Below are positions 26,602 through 38,150 of a stretch of DNA of 64,000 bases, piece by piece. The stretch's first letter is position 1. The number at the start of each line of letters is the position of its first letter. Location of the stretch: the NCBI RefSeq assembly GCF_017654505.1, contig NC_054545.1, positions 11,186,047 through 11,250,046 of the forward strand, given 5' to 3'. The stretch comes from Polyodon spathula. Its lineage: Eukaryota > Chordata > Actinopteri > Acipenseriformes > Polyodontidae. The notes under the pieces are model-generated. The model was not told where the DNA came from. It saw nothing but the letters and a program-made list of their open reading frames with translations, and did no database searches. A program made the translations under genes and the position numbers.

Positions 26602-26602
26602 T
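26565..26602. repeat. (ATT)n trinucleotide repeat
   Basis: About 12 uninterrupted ATT units. Confidence 0.9.
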
Positions 26603-26814
26603 ATATATTTCACTTCTATTTTTAGTGTCAGGAATTTAATTGCTTGGTATATTGTGAGCTGAACCAAGGTTTGAATAATAAAATAATAAAACTTGCTGGC
26701 TGTAAAGCAAAATCTTTTACGGTTTGTATATATTTTGGGGAGAGATTCAGACTAACAAGTTTCTCTCTATAAGACATTAACCAGCACAGTGCAACTCCTG
26801 GTTATGTACTGTAT

Positions 26815-26994
<180 letters not shown>

Positions 26995-27734
26995 AACCAG
27001 TCTGTTAACTTCTGTATGTATAATTTCATACTGTAACCACTTTGCTGCTAGTGTTTTATTTTCATTACAAAAGCCAGTACGTATTTTTCGGATGTATAAA
27101 GCTGTACAGTCTTGACATTGTCAAGGTTAAGAAAATGCCTGAGTTCTATTGTAATTGATAGGTACTTTTATCCAGCGGCCAAGTGGTTATACTAATTATC
27201 TGTATGCTTTGGTGCACTGATTTATAGATGTTGTTTTTTTTAATTATTATTCTTAACTGCTTTTGATGATGTAACCTTTCCGTGATAAGTTTTGAGAGTG
27301 CTAAAGCATTAAATAGTGGGAAAACATTTGTGTTTGAAGCTGCAGTATAATTGGTACTCAGATTCATTTTTTCTCTTGTAAACACTGCTTTTTTTTTTTT
27401 TTTTTTTTGCTCTTAATGCCATTCGCTTCACACCCTGACGACCTCAAAGTGCCTCAGGTATATATTATAGTTTCCATTAAAACCTTAACAGCTGTTCTGG
27501 TTATTTTGTGTTTTATACGTTTTAGGTATTTTTATTATGTGTTTAAAAAATACCAAGTATATGATGTACAATTTTTAGTTGAATAACTCATGTTATAGTT
27601 GTATTTTCTTTATACATACAGATGTAGCTTGTTACGTTTCATAAGTATATAATGTAAATATGCATATATATAAGTTTGTAACTGTTTTTATGTTACATCA
27701 TACACTTGTAATTTGACATATCAAATAACATAAT

Positions 27735-27740
27735 AATAAA
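27735..27740 (+). terminator. Distal AATAAA polyadenylation signal
   Basis: AATAAA in an A-rich context, followed within 40 bases by TGTGTGTGGTGCTGG, a GU-rich downstream element. Best candidate for the SPRED1 transcript end. Confidence 0.45.
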
Positions 27741-27760
27741 ACAGTGAGTTTTAATCTCTT

Positions 27761-30500
27761 GTGTGTGGTGCTGGTTTGTGACAATTTTACAAAAAATGTG
27801 GAGACCATGAAGCTCAGCAACACTTTCCACTTATCTATTTTGAATTTCATTCCTACACTCTTTTTTTTAAGTGCATAAAAGCTAATAGACAGACAGGGAT
27901 CCCACAAGCTGATTTTGAAGCTGCTGTATCTCAGGTACGTAAAGCTCAACAATTTGTTTTAATGCTAGGTTTGGATCAGAACAGACGCATGCAATATATG
28001 ATAACACCTTAAACTGTAGCCTGTATGTTAAGTTGTTGAACGGTAACACTTTCATGACTAACAACCAGCATTCACACACATCAAAATTACAATGTGCATA
28101 TTTCAGATATTTATTCTCTTAAGAGTTTTGGTCTTTTATTAGTCGTTCAAATAACATAACACCATCACTTGATTTTTAGATAATATAAGTAAATAAATTG
28201 GATAATAAAGAAAAAATGTGTTCATGATTCTCAAGGTCATGACAACTTTCACCAATGTGAAAATAAAAGCTGGGAAATCTACAGTAAAAATAAGGGACTT
28301 GTGGAAGGTGTTTTTTTTTTGTTTTTTTTTTCCTAAATCCTTGTCTAATACCACTTTAACATCTAATATAAAATAAACTGGTTCATCTTTGTAAAGTAAT
28401 GCATTAAAAACTACCCAAGAACTTGTGTTTTTGTTCTGCATGTGGCATGAGTTGCATTTGTGTTCGCTTTTGTTCCATTTCAATATAGCTTTTTTTTTGT
28501 ACAGCCGGTTGTTCTCGGACTCAGTTGAAATGGTTTGTGGTATTTTTCTCTGAATCCTACAGTGTTTTCTAGTAGGGTAACATTATGGGTCCCAAGCCCC
28601 AAAATGGTCAGTGTAGGAGAAAAGAAAATCAGTAAGGGAGTGTCCTCATTAAACAACTACCATCTTTTTAGCATTGAGATGTGGTAAATAACACTATGTA
28701 ACACAATTTTTGTTCCTGGGTAGTAAGTGTTATTCCTAATTGCTTATGCCTCAAAAGTATAGAAAATGGCTGCTATTCCACACAAACTTTGCTTTTGTGA
28801 CCAGGACAGTGATATTTCAAAATATCACTATTTCCAATGGGAAAACAGGCAAATGTGTGTCTTTTCGTTCACATAAAGTCAGAAAAAACAACATATGAAT
28901 CCAAATTAACATGTATTTATACTAAAGTAATACAAAAATGACTACAAAAGATTTAGAAGTGAGTAGTTTTTCGAGATTTACCATTATACTGTAAATACAG
29001 CATGTGAACGAAAAGACACACATTTGCCCGTTTTCCCATTGGAAATAGTGATATTTTGAAATATCACTGTTCTGGTCACAAAAGCAAAGTTTGTGGGGAA
29101 TAATAGCCATTTTCTATACTTTTGAGGCAGAAGCAATTAGGAAATAACACTTACTACCCAGGAACAAAAGAAATAAATATATAATTGTTACATGGTGTAA
29201 TAGAAGATTATAGTGTTTTAAAGGTTTTACCTTTGTCCTTTCACATAGAACCATACATTTGAACAAAAATTACCCACATGCATTACTATTCTATAGTTCT
29301 GTTTTAAGAAGAAGCTTTGTCATAGAAATATTCAGACTTTTAATTTTCATCTTTATTTCGGGGGGGCATACAATTGTATTGGTGGTTTCAGCTCTATTCC
29401 TGGTGGCAGTATTGCTGCCTTCATTAAACCAGTGTAACCACCATGCAAAACTACATAGCTTATAAACTTAGATAATACAGGTAGGTCTTGAATTTCATGA
29501 CCCTCTTTCTATATAGAGAAACACATTTTTTTGTTTTGAAGTAATGTGTAATGTACATTTTGGGATTCGTTCATTTTAAACAGCAACATGATCAAAATGC
29601 AACATATTAAGAAAATCCCAGAGTCTCATAACCCTGGCATACAGTCAGTCATTTTTTGATTACCTAAACAACTGTTTGGTACACCATAGCTCTGCTGCTG
29701 TTTGTATGAGTTGACTAGACTTTATTGTCTTCTTCAGTGCCGTATTGTGCACACAACAGGACTATCTAAAACCCACAAAGCCAGCTACAACAAAATGTTT
29801 CTTGGCGATAAAAGGTGAGCTTTTAGGGTATGGTGATTATGGGTATGGGTTGTATTATAGTACAGTACATATTTACTGTGCTATTTGCACTTATTCTGCT
29901 GTCCTTCATAAATACCCATTGCTCTAGATGGAACCATTCTAATGGGATAAAGGAGCAGTTCAGTGGCCATAGTCATCCTAAAGTTCCCATGCACTGCAAA
30001 TACAGCAGAATAGTGTTTTTGAATGATGTGTGTACCAGGTATGCCTAACTTATGTGAAAGCGAGCACAATGATAGCGAGATCCATTCAGTGAGCTACTAG
30101 GTGTACGATGTCCAAGCAGCACATTTGACCTGTATACAAGATGATTTATGATTTCACCTCTGTTCCCACTTAAATCTAAAGAAAACGTTAAACACGCATG
30201 CATTAACTTTAACAGTGAAGTTCATTTTACACTATAATATAATACTGGTGTCTGTTAACAACATTTTTACATAGTTAAGCTTTTGACCAGCCGTGCGTTT
30301 TAGAAATCAGACCTAGTTTGTACAGTATGTAATTTTAGCCTTGGGGGTTGACGCAGCCTGTGGGCCATACAGTAACATTTATTCTGCATTTTAAACATTC
30401 TGATTTTTAAACATGCATGTTCTGCCTTGTATATAATACACCACCAAATACTTGAGATTCAGTTTTCCTGCTTCTTTACTGTCGACAGTCAGTGAATGTA
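27761..30500. other. SPRED1-FAM98B spacer
   Basis: Intergenic sequence without a recognisable gene. Its only clear structure is the foldback element at 28690-29200. Confidence 0.65.
28690..29200. mobile_element. Long foldback (inverted-repeat) element
   Basis: Two arms of about 185-200 bp (28690-28874 and 29002-29200) are inverted copies at roughly 90% or better identity, separated by a 127-bp loop. Shared blocks include GTTCCTGGGTAGTAAGTG, CCTCAAAAGTATAGAAAATG, ACTTTGCTTTTGTGACC and GTGTGTCTTTTCGTTCACAT. Each arm also contains its own near-palindrome (AGTGATATTT facing AAATATCACT). No coding frame is present. It looks like a foldback MITE; family not recognised. Confidence 0.85.
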
Positions 30501-30593
30501 ACCGCTGCATCACTTCAAGAAAGCCTTCGTTGTGTAGGAACTGTTGTTCCTGTGCGTAAAAGTTTCATCCCGAGTCATTTCCGTTGTAACACC

Positions 30594-30623
30594 ATGGCGT
30601 TTTACCGCACAGTGTTACTTTAA
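30594..30623 (+). CDS. Nine-codon upstream ORF before FAM98B
   Basis: ATG in a strong start context (ACCATGG) opens a nine-residue frame (MAFYRTVLL) closed by TAA, 86 bases before the FAM98B start. If the transcript begins upstream of 30590, this would act as a uORF that limits FAM98B translation. The transcription start is unknown. Confidence 0.35.
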   Translation: MAFYRTVLL

Positions 30624-30709
30624 TTTAAAAAGTGTAGATATGGAGATGTTCGCTTGAAAATAAAAACTTAATTTGCAGTAAAAACTAACAAACAAAAAAG
30701 CTAATAACA

Positions 30710-30747
30710 ATGGAATACGATATTCTAGATATACTAGACGATCTTGG
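30710..30747 (+). CDS. FAM98B: FAM98B exon 1 with start codon
   Basis: ATG at 30710 in context ACAATGG. Twelve codons (MEYDILDILDDL) plus two bases of a Gly, then donor GTAAGT. It aligns with the N-terminus of vertebrate FAM98 proteins, where the next residues are Y-x-GPLLE. Confidence 0.9.
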
Positions 30748-32729
30748 GTAAGTATGTAATTGTCGAAAAATGTGATGCATTTTGGAACTGTGAACGTTGC
30801 ATTTATATTCTCAAACTCTCTTTATATGTTGTACGTTATCAGTAATATTACTTAGGCATGTCAAGAATATACATTATCAAACTCTGTCTTTAACAAAAAT
30901 CCAATGTAATTATATATTTTGATTATTGCTGCGAGCACCAAAACCGAAAGATGTAACTGTATTAAATATTTAGATTTAATTTACGCTATGTAATGGAATT
31001 GGTCGTACACGCTTATATGAGTGCAGTGACAATATTTCACCGTGAATGGTATGAATTTGTTGGGCTTTACCTATTTTATAGATTCTAAAGCGTCAGCTGT
31101 TAACAGTAATATATATTACATGTACAACTGCTGAACACTTCAGGTATATGTGTGTGTGTATGTATATAGCTAGATAGAGAGCGAGCACTATTTCTGATAA
31201 AGTAATTGAAATTAGTCAGAAAGTGCGAGTTTTTCATACCATGACATTAGATGTAATTTGCTTCGTTATGTCATAAGCGTAATAACCAGCCTGCACTCCT
31301 CTCAAGAATATTTCACTCTGATGTGTATTTACAGGTACACAGGGCCTCTGCTGGAAGAAGACGCACTTGCAAAAGCTGCAGAACATGGTTTGTTTTCTCC
31401 CGAGTACATGAACCTCTGTCTGTGGTTAACTTCACAGCTGAAACATCTGACTCTGTTGGAAGAGAGCATCAGTGCCTCTGCAGGTAATCGCTTGTCTTCA
31501 GTGCCTTGGCTAAAGAAAATAGTTTTTTGTTTGTTTGTTTTTTACTTTTTATATTGTATTTTTAGTGGCTTATGATTTTGTTTCTTACTGTTAGCCACAC
31601 ACACGCGCACGCGCATATATGTATATACACACACACAATACTGTGCAAAAGTTTTAGGCAGGTGTGAACAAATGCTGTAAAGTAAGAATGTTTTCAAAAA
31701 TACATGTTAATAGATTATATTTATCAATTAACTAAATGCAAAGTGAGTGAACAGAAGAAAAATCTACATCAAATCCATATTTGGTGTGACCACCCTTTGC
31801 CTTCAAAACAGCATCAGTTCTTCTAGGTACACTTCCACAAAGTCAGGGATTTTGTAGGCATATAGTCAGGTGTATGATTAAACAATTATACCAAACAGGT
31901 GCTAATGATCATCAATTCAATATGTAGGTTGAAACACAATCATTAACTGAAACAGAAACAGCTGTGTAGGAGGAATAAAACTGGGTGAGGAACAGCCAAA
32001 CTCAGCTAACAAGGTGAGGTTGCTGAAGACAGTTTACTGTCAAAAGTCATACACCATGGCAAGACTGAGCACAGCAACAAGACACAAGGTAGTTATACTG
32101 CATCAACAAGGTCTCTCCCAGGCAGAAATTTCAAGGCAGACAGGGTTTGGGGCTGCATTTCTGCAAATGGAGTTGGGGATTTGGTCAGAATTAATGGTCT
32201 CCTCAATGCTGAGAAGATACTTATCCATCATGCAGTACCATCAGGGAGGCATCTGATTGGCCCCAAATTTATTCTGCAGCATGACAACGACCCCAAACAT
32301 ACAGCAAAAGTCATTAAGATCTATCTTCAACGTAAAGAACAAGGAGTCCTGGAAGTGATGGTATGGCTCCCACAGAGCCCTGATCTCAACATCATCGAGT
32401 CTGTCTGGGATTACATGAAGAGAGAGAAGCAACTGAGGCTGCCTAAATCCACAGAAGAACTGTGGTTAGTTCTCCAAGATGTTTGGGCCAACCTACCTGC
32501 TGAGTTCCTTCAAAAACTGTGTGCAAGTGTACCTAGAAGAATTGATGCTGTTTTGAAGGCAAGGGGTGGTCACACCAAATATGGATTTGATGTAGATTTT
32601 TCTTCTGTTCACTCACTTTGCATTTTGTTAATATATAAATATAAACTATTAACATGTCTATTTTTGAAAGCATTCTTACTTTACAGCATTTTTTCACACC
32701 TGCCTAAAACTTTTGCACAGTACTGTATA

Positions 32730-32777
<48 letters not shown>

Positions 32778-35700
32778 AAGTAGATTACAGTGGATGAGTT
32801 GACGATTCATTTTATTTGTTACTTCAGGCTATTATTCCAGACTTGGGTGGGCTATTCAAGTTTGTGTATAAGCACCACAGCTATTTTAATCATTGTGTTA
32901 TTGGACCCTCCCTCACATTTCACACAGACCAAAAAATACTTGAGGTATAATAAAAATCAAACCCTTTGTGTACCAAGCACAAAAAAACATCAGTGCTCTC
33001 TCTAACATTGCATACATGTGACATACTTTAGAATTGAATATACTTTGAATGGTTCTTATTGCAAAACTTTGGATAATTTTGTTTTGAAGTAATACTAAAG
33101 TAGAGACCCCTTGGCTGATCTAGCCAACCAGAACTGAAGAGCACTGAAGAAAGTATAATTTGAAGTTACTCTCTTTAAATGTGCTGTTTGTCAGTCTCTG
33201 AAATGCCATGCCTGTGTTAATGCATAGATGATCCAGAGAGTTTCCAGTTGGAGGTCAGTGGCCTCCTCAAAGAGATGGACTGTCCGTATCCAACACTAAT
33301 CTCTGGAGATATAAAGGACAGACTGAAGAAAAAAGAAGACTGTCTGAAACTGATTTGTAAGTTTGACTTTTGTAAAAATGAGCTAAATGAAGTAAATATC
33401 AATGCTTTACTTGTAATATAAACTATTGTGTAAATTCACGTTGTTGTTATTTTGGCAGTATATTTAAGCTCAGAGCTTCAAGCTGCAAGAGTTCTTCAGG
33501 GCAAGCTTTCGCAAGTCCACTCAGCTGAGGGGAAAAGTGAAGTGAATCTGGATTTAAAAGCCATCTGTAAAACCCTGAAGCTGTCTGAACCCAGTAGCAT
33601 GACATCATCTCAGTTATTTCCAAATATAGAAACAAAGGTATAGTAGGCTATGGACACTATTATTACAGTTGCTATTCTCTGAAAATGTTTTTAAAATCCA
33701 ATACATTATATAATTTTTTATATAATATTTCGTAAGTGCTAGCAAAACTGACTTCTGCAGCAGTCGACACCAAAGCTCACTGTAGATTCTACAGAACAGT
33801 TCTGGAAAGGTACCCACTGTAATGACAGAATACTTCATTTTTACACACTTCACATCCAAGGGCGTGGGAACTAGGGGTGCTTGGGGTGCTGCAGCACCCT
33901 CTTGGCTTTGCATGGCTTCCATCATTTACAGGGGTTACAGTTTTATTGAGTGTCTTTTAGCACCCCCACTTTAAAAATTGTTTCAGTGCACTGTTCACAT
34001 CTACATCTTGTGGGGGCCATAAAATACCTAAATCTACTGCATTTCTCAGTAAGGGTGTGCAAATATACTTCAGTTGTATCAGTAAATTCCCTTTAACTTT
34101 TGTCTGCCAGTTTTAAATAACATTTAATTGAATTAAACCTGTTAAAGTGTGTAATTACACAACAACAAATAACATCTAAAATATAAGTTGTTGTAATCAT
34201 TGTCTGAGAAGCTACTTTTTGATTGTTGTTGATTGGTACTGTTGAATTAATCATATTTAACTGACCTCTGTTGAAATTGGTAGAGATACTTATCTGCTAG
34301 CTGTTTCTTAAAAGCATTGCTTTTTACTTTAGATAAAGGATATCCTTGCAAAAGTCCCAAACAGCTGTGTGGGAAAGCCAATATTGAAGCAGACGCTAAC
34401 CATGGATCAGTGGGTAAGACATTGTTTCATATTTTACATGAAAGTGTTTTTGTAATGGAGAATTTTAGCCTGACAATACATACAGGCATGTACGTTCAAA
34501 ACAACCTCATTAAAACAGAAATCCATCAGACTTTAATCTAAAAGGCTTTGATTTCAGAGTGGCATTGACTAAATGGATGATGTTAGCAAAGTTGTTAACA
34601 CAAATTGCCCTTTGATGGGTTCACACTTTTCTATGACACATTGGTATTTTAAACACTGCTTGTGAGGAGTCTAACTGCTTGTGGTGAGTTTTGTACTCCT
34701 GTTTTTTGTTTGTTTGGTTTAATCTACAGGTGAAACTGGAGAAGATTAATGCAGTGCTTTCTGGAGAGTATGAATGTCGCAGAAGGATGCTGATAAAACG
34801 GCTGGATGTCACAGTGCAGTCGTTCAGCTGGTCTGAGAGAGCGAAAGTAGGTGTTCAGGACTAAAGCACTTGGATTCAAATTAATGAAATAATTCATTCA
34901 GTTGGTTTCAACAGTGGACATCACAAATCCACCTCACAATTTGGCACAAATGTCAGTCTCTCCTTCAGCAGGGCCCAGAACTGATTGGCAGAGGGTGTTC
35001 TGGTCATGCCTAAGGTACACTTGCAGAGATGTGAAGGATTGCTCTCATGGGACCTGCTTGCTCTGGGTCTGCCTTTAGCCTATGCTATTGCCCTTCATTT
35101 TCATCTGAACACTAAAGTGTTGATATTGTTTAGAATTAGTCCAGTCTTGCTTGTATTTTTGTAATTTCCTACATTTTTGTTGCTTGTATTTTGCATTTAG
35201 TCCAAGTATTTCATGTTACGTTTATCGTAAAAAGATCACCTTGTTCTAACTTCTCATCAGGCTAGGTGGACCTATGTTACATACTTAATGCTGGAAAAGT
35301 GCATAATAACGAGAAGCTATGCACTAAATTAATCTGTGTTTATCCGCCTTAAAGTGACAAAGTGAAACTTAGTGGATTGCTGTACGAGCTTATAATACAT
35401 CGAGTTGCATTTCTGCTTTCAGAAAATACAGTCCTGAGGATTGTTACGTGTTGTTTTCTAACTGCTTCATGGATAGACTGTTGCTTGGTTTTAGCTATGT
35501 ATAAACCAGTACTTTAGAACGTTTAGGCTTGTTTTGTTAACATTACAGGCACAGACCGACAACACGGCGAAAGCATATCAGCCCAAAAGACACGCACTGT
35601 CTATCCAGTCCCTCATCAGTGTTGCACATCTGCTGGCAGCACGAGAAGACCTTTCCAATATCATAAAGACAAGTAGTGGATCTACTCGAGAAAGGACAGC

Positions 35701-36642
35701 ATGTCCTATTAACAAGGTATCCTCTTTTAGCACTTTAATCCTTTCACGGTCTGATACACAATTTATGAGATAGTAATGGAACCTAGGAAGAGGGAAATAC
35801 ACTTCCTGGCCACTTTATTAAGACCTGTACCTAATAACATGTTTGGCTGAAGTTTGCCTGATCACAGCATTTATGTTACATGGCATAGGTGACACAAGGT
35901 GCTTGAAGGTGTTTTGAGGGGGAGGTGGAAGGGGGATATGAAAAATGCTTGAAGTCTTGCTATTAAAACAATTTGCACAATACTGGCCTAGTGGATGGGT
36001 GAATTATCATCTTGAAAGTAGCCATTAATTTCAGGGAACAAGTACAGTATTGTTGGGTGGACGTGATAAGCAGAAGGGGGTCACATTTCTCATCACATGA
36101 TCAACCTCTAGTTGAGGGTGTTGCCAAATCCGATTGGGTAGACTGTGTATGTTACAGCCAGGATTTAAGTATCCTAAGGATTACCTAGGCAAGTCTGTGT
36201 CTTCATTATAGGATAGTATAACATATGTTCATATGATTTTGCACAATTGCCTGGCTATAAGATCATTTGAGAAGTCATTCTTGTGTTTGGTGTTCTGTTT
36301 CACCTTTTAAGGCTTAATTGTTTACCGTTGATTGTAATAGATTTTTATGCAGTGGGGAATGTAAACAAATGCAAGTTCCTGTTTTTTCTTCTGCAGATTC
36401 TTATGGGCAAAGTCCCGGATCGAGGAGGCCGACCGTCTGAGATTGATGCCCCTCCTCCAGAAATGCCCCCCTGGCAGAAGAGGCAAGATGGGGGAGGCAG
36501 AGGAGGGTGGGGTGGAAGAGGAGGAGGAGGAGGAGGGGGGTTTAGAGGGAGAGGGGGCCACGGTGGGGGGTTTAGAGGGAGAGGGGGCCAAGGTGAGGGT
36601 TATAGAGGAGGAAGGCAAGGGTACAGTCGTCACTGGGTATAG
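30710..36642 (+). CDS. FAM98B: FAM98B, tRNA-ligase-complex subunit (complete)
   Basis: Eight exons (30710-30747, 31335-31483, 33228-33356, 33459-33637, 34333-34413, 34730-34846, 35549-35716, 36397-36642) join in frame to 368 residues, with GT-AG introns throughout. Family landmarks are the start MEYDILDILDDLGYTGPLLE, ISGDIKDRLKKKEDCLKL, YECRRRMLIKRLDVTVQSF, SVAHLLAAREDLS, GKVPDRGGRPSEI and PPPEMPPWQKRQDGGGRGG. From about residue 319 the tail is Gly/Arg-rich with RGG units. In the known family, FAM98B is part of the RTCB-DDX1-RTRAF-ASHWIN complex that ligates tRNA exons and XBP1 mRNA; RGG tails are typical arginine-methylation targets. FAM98B is preferred over FAM98A by sequence and by position between SPRED1 and RASGRP1. 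The RGG tail is short compared with FAM98A. Confidence 0.95.
31335..31483 (+). CDS. FAM98B: FAM98B exon 2
   Basis: The acceptor is tttacag and the donor is GTAATC. Encodes YTGPLLEEDALAKAAEHG and LCLWLTSQLKHL, part of the N-terminal calponin-homology-like region. Ends in phase 1. Confidence 0.93.
31595..31635. repeat. CA/CG/TA microsatellite at transposon left end
   Basis: Alternating purine-pyrimidine tract (CACACACGCGCACGCGCATATATG...CACACA) that runs straight into the transposon terminus. Confidence 0.85.
31636..32725 (+). mobile_element. Internally deleted copy of the DD38E Tc1 element
   Basis: Its ends match 9009-10595 (CAATACTGTGCAAAAG with one change; right end perfect) and it shares very high identity outside a deletion of about 480 bp. 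The junction is near 32144, where sequence equivalent to 9524 joins sequence equivalent to about 10004, with a shared short GGG/TTT overlap. The lost part encodes most of the DNA-binding domain and the first catalytic Asp. A TA follows the right end. Non-autonomous, but its ends could be mobilised in trans. Confidence 0.93.
32056..32783 (+). pseudogene. Truncated DD38E-family transposase
   Basis: It begins [18 protein letters not shown], is frame-disrupted at the deletion, then resumes from [11 protein letters not shown]. The second Asp (QHDNDPKH) and the Glu (NIIESVW) are present, with 37 residues between them: the Glu-Glu of the longer copy is a single Glu here. The first Asp is missing, so the product cannot be catalytic. 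As in the longer copy, the frame stays open through the 3' inverted repeat into flanking ATT repeats. Confidence 0.88.
32729..32777. repeat. (ATT)n repeat at transposon right end
   Basis: About 16 ATT units that begin one or two bases beyond the transposon end. Confidence 0.93.
33228..33356 (+). CDS. FAM98B: FAM98B exon 3
   Basis: Starts after tgcatag and ends at GTAAGT. Encodes DDPESFQLEVSGLLKEMDCP and ISGDIKDRLKKKEDCLKL. Carries phase 1 on both sides. Confidence 0.93.
33459..33637 (+). CDS. FAM98B: FAM98B exon 4
   Basis: Acceptor ttggcag; donor GTATAG, a weaker but acceptable site. Encodes LYLSSELQAARVLQ and a fast-evolving stretch ending FPNIETK. Confidence 0.88.
33850..33975. repeat. 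GC-rich dispersed-repeat fragment
   Basis: A compact GC-rich block in AT-rich intron 4 of FAM98B has GGGGTGCTTGGGGTGCTGCAG on the left and AGCACCCCCAC on the right, partly inverted copies. It resembles the end regions of a small DNA transposon. Family not recognised. Confidence 0.35.
34333..34413 (+). CDS. FAM98B: FAM98B exon 5
   Basis: 81 bp and 27 codons (IKDILAKVPNSCVGKPIL to TMDQW), matching the conserved KxKDxLxKVPxxxVGKPxLK block. Donor GTAAGA. Confidence 0.92.
34730..34846 (+). CDS. FAM98B: FAM98B exon 6
   Basis: 117 bp and 39 codons holding the hallmark YECRRRMLIKRLDVTVQSF and SWSERAK. Acceptor tctacag, donor GTAGGT. Confidence 0.95.
34847..35548. other. FAM98B intron 6
   Basis: A 702-bp intron with no recognisable feature. 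Confidence 0.7.
35549..35716 (+). CDS. FAM98B: FAM98B exon 7
   Basis: 168 bp and 56 codons: AYQPKRHALSIQSLISVAHL, LAAREDLSNIIKTSSGSTRE and ACPINK. Acceptor attacag, donor GTATCC. Confidence 0.95.
35717..36396. other. FAM98B intron 7
   Basis: A 680-bp intron with no recognisable feature. Confidence 0.7.
36397..36642 (+). CDS. FAM98B: FAM98B exon 8 with RGG tail
   Basis: Acceptor cttctgcag. Encodes ILMGKVPDRGGRPSEI, PPPEMPPWQKRQDGG and a Gly/Arg-rich tail with two GGFRGRGG-type repeats, ending YSRHWV before TAG at 36640. The purine-rich DNA (GGA/GGG units) makes a long antisense frame that is not a gene. Confidence 0.93.
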   Translation: MLMGKVPDRGGRPSEIDAPPPEMPPWQKRQDGGGRGGWGGRGGGGGGGFRGRGGHGGGFRGRGGQGEGYRGGRQGYSRHWV

Positions 36643-36980
36643 AAATTGTACAGGTGTTTCATTGGACACTTGAACAGACCCGAATCACAGTGAAGTTGGG
36701 TGCCTCTTTTGCTGCAAAAATTCATAGGGATAAGTGAATTATTCAGTTCACACCTCTAATTAAGATGTTCACCCTGTACTGTGGGAAGAGTAGCTGTAGG
36801 TAAGAACATTTGATGGTTTATTTATAAAGAAATGTAGTTTGGAGATGTATTGGCCAGGTATTCTCCATAATTGTGTCAAAAGGTGGCGCACTTTGAGTTG
36901 GATTCTAAAAGGAAAATTAGTTTGGAGTTTATTGTTTCTTAAATTAAACCATTTGTATTTTAAAATGATTCTGGACTATT
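36643..36980 (+). other. FAM98B: FAM98B probable 3' UTR
   Basis: Sequence after the stop, with an ATTAAA variant signal at 36943-36948 followed by T-rich sequence. The cleavage site is inferred. Confidence 0.4.
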
Positions 36981-37152
36981 TTAATCAAAGGGATACCACT
37001 GTGTTTAATCTGATTGTTTGAGACGGATGAATCCAATGTGAGATGTTACAGAACATAATATAAAATCTTGCCAGTCTGTGGTGTACATGCTACATAAGGT
37101 AAAAGACAGTTAAATGATATTGTAAATGGTACAAAGCAAGCAACAAACAACT

Positions 37153-37405
<253 letters not shown>

Positions 37406-38150
37406 GACCAATATCGTATATATACTGGTTCTGCCAAAACTATGAGCTTACATTTTGGTGTAAAGACTGGTCATTTAACCATGAGGCCTACAATCTATAT
37501 TAAATAGCTGATGCAAGTAAGGCATTTTGCAACACTGGTGTAAATTCAAATTAATCCAAACTGATTTAAATTATATATTTGTCCAATTCTAGCCTGTGAC
37601 CAGCAGGGGGCACACACAATAGGTTTTAATGTAATTGCATGAAAACCTTCATCCATCCCTGTTTAATAGCTAGGCAATGCTTTATTCAGTCACTCTCTTT
37701 TTATGCTTTTTAGTTCCAAGTAATTTCCTAACGTAGGGGCATTCACGTGAGAGATTAGCATACAGATCTCCCTTCTTTAAAAAAAAAAAAAGTGTTTTTG
37801 CCTAAAGTGATAGCTTTGTTCTGCTAATGTACTGTAAAAGCCTGTGACTTTGTATGGGTCACTTGGACAGAAAAAGTAGTGCTGATTTTTTTTTTTTTTC
37901 CATAGCCTAGAGTGCCAAAGCTCAGTGCAGATTTAATTGTTTGAAACCATCTGGTAAGTCCCTGTTGTCTCCTCATTTAATATACAGGCTATTTAAGCAT
38001 GGTATGACATGTAAGATGTACCCAAGCTACAGTGCAGGGCACCAGCTGGAAAACCAGAAATACCACATGGAATTGTGTTATCTGTTAGTGTCAAGTGAGC
38101 AGTGAGTGACGTTTTGAGATAGGCACCGTATTAACTTGTATCATATAGTA

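Larger units (their letters stand above)
31484..33227. other. FAM98B intron 2 holding a transposon
   Basis: A 1.74-kb intron, of which 1.09 kb (31636-32725) is a deleted DD38E Tc1 copy flanked by CA and ATT microsatellites. Confidence 0.9.

Noticed and set aside
36322..36669. Pro/Ser-rich antisense frame of 115 codons
   Set aside because: It is the complement of the FAM98B Gly/Arg-rich exon, kept open by its composition.
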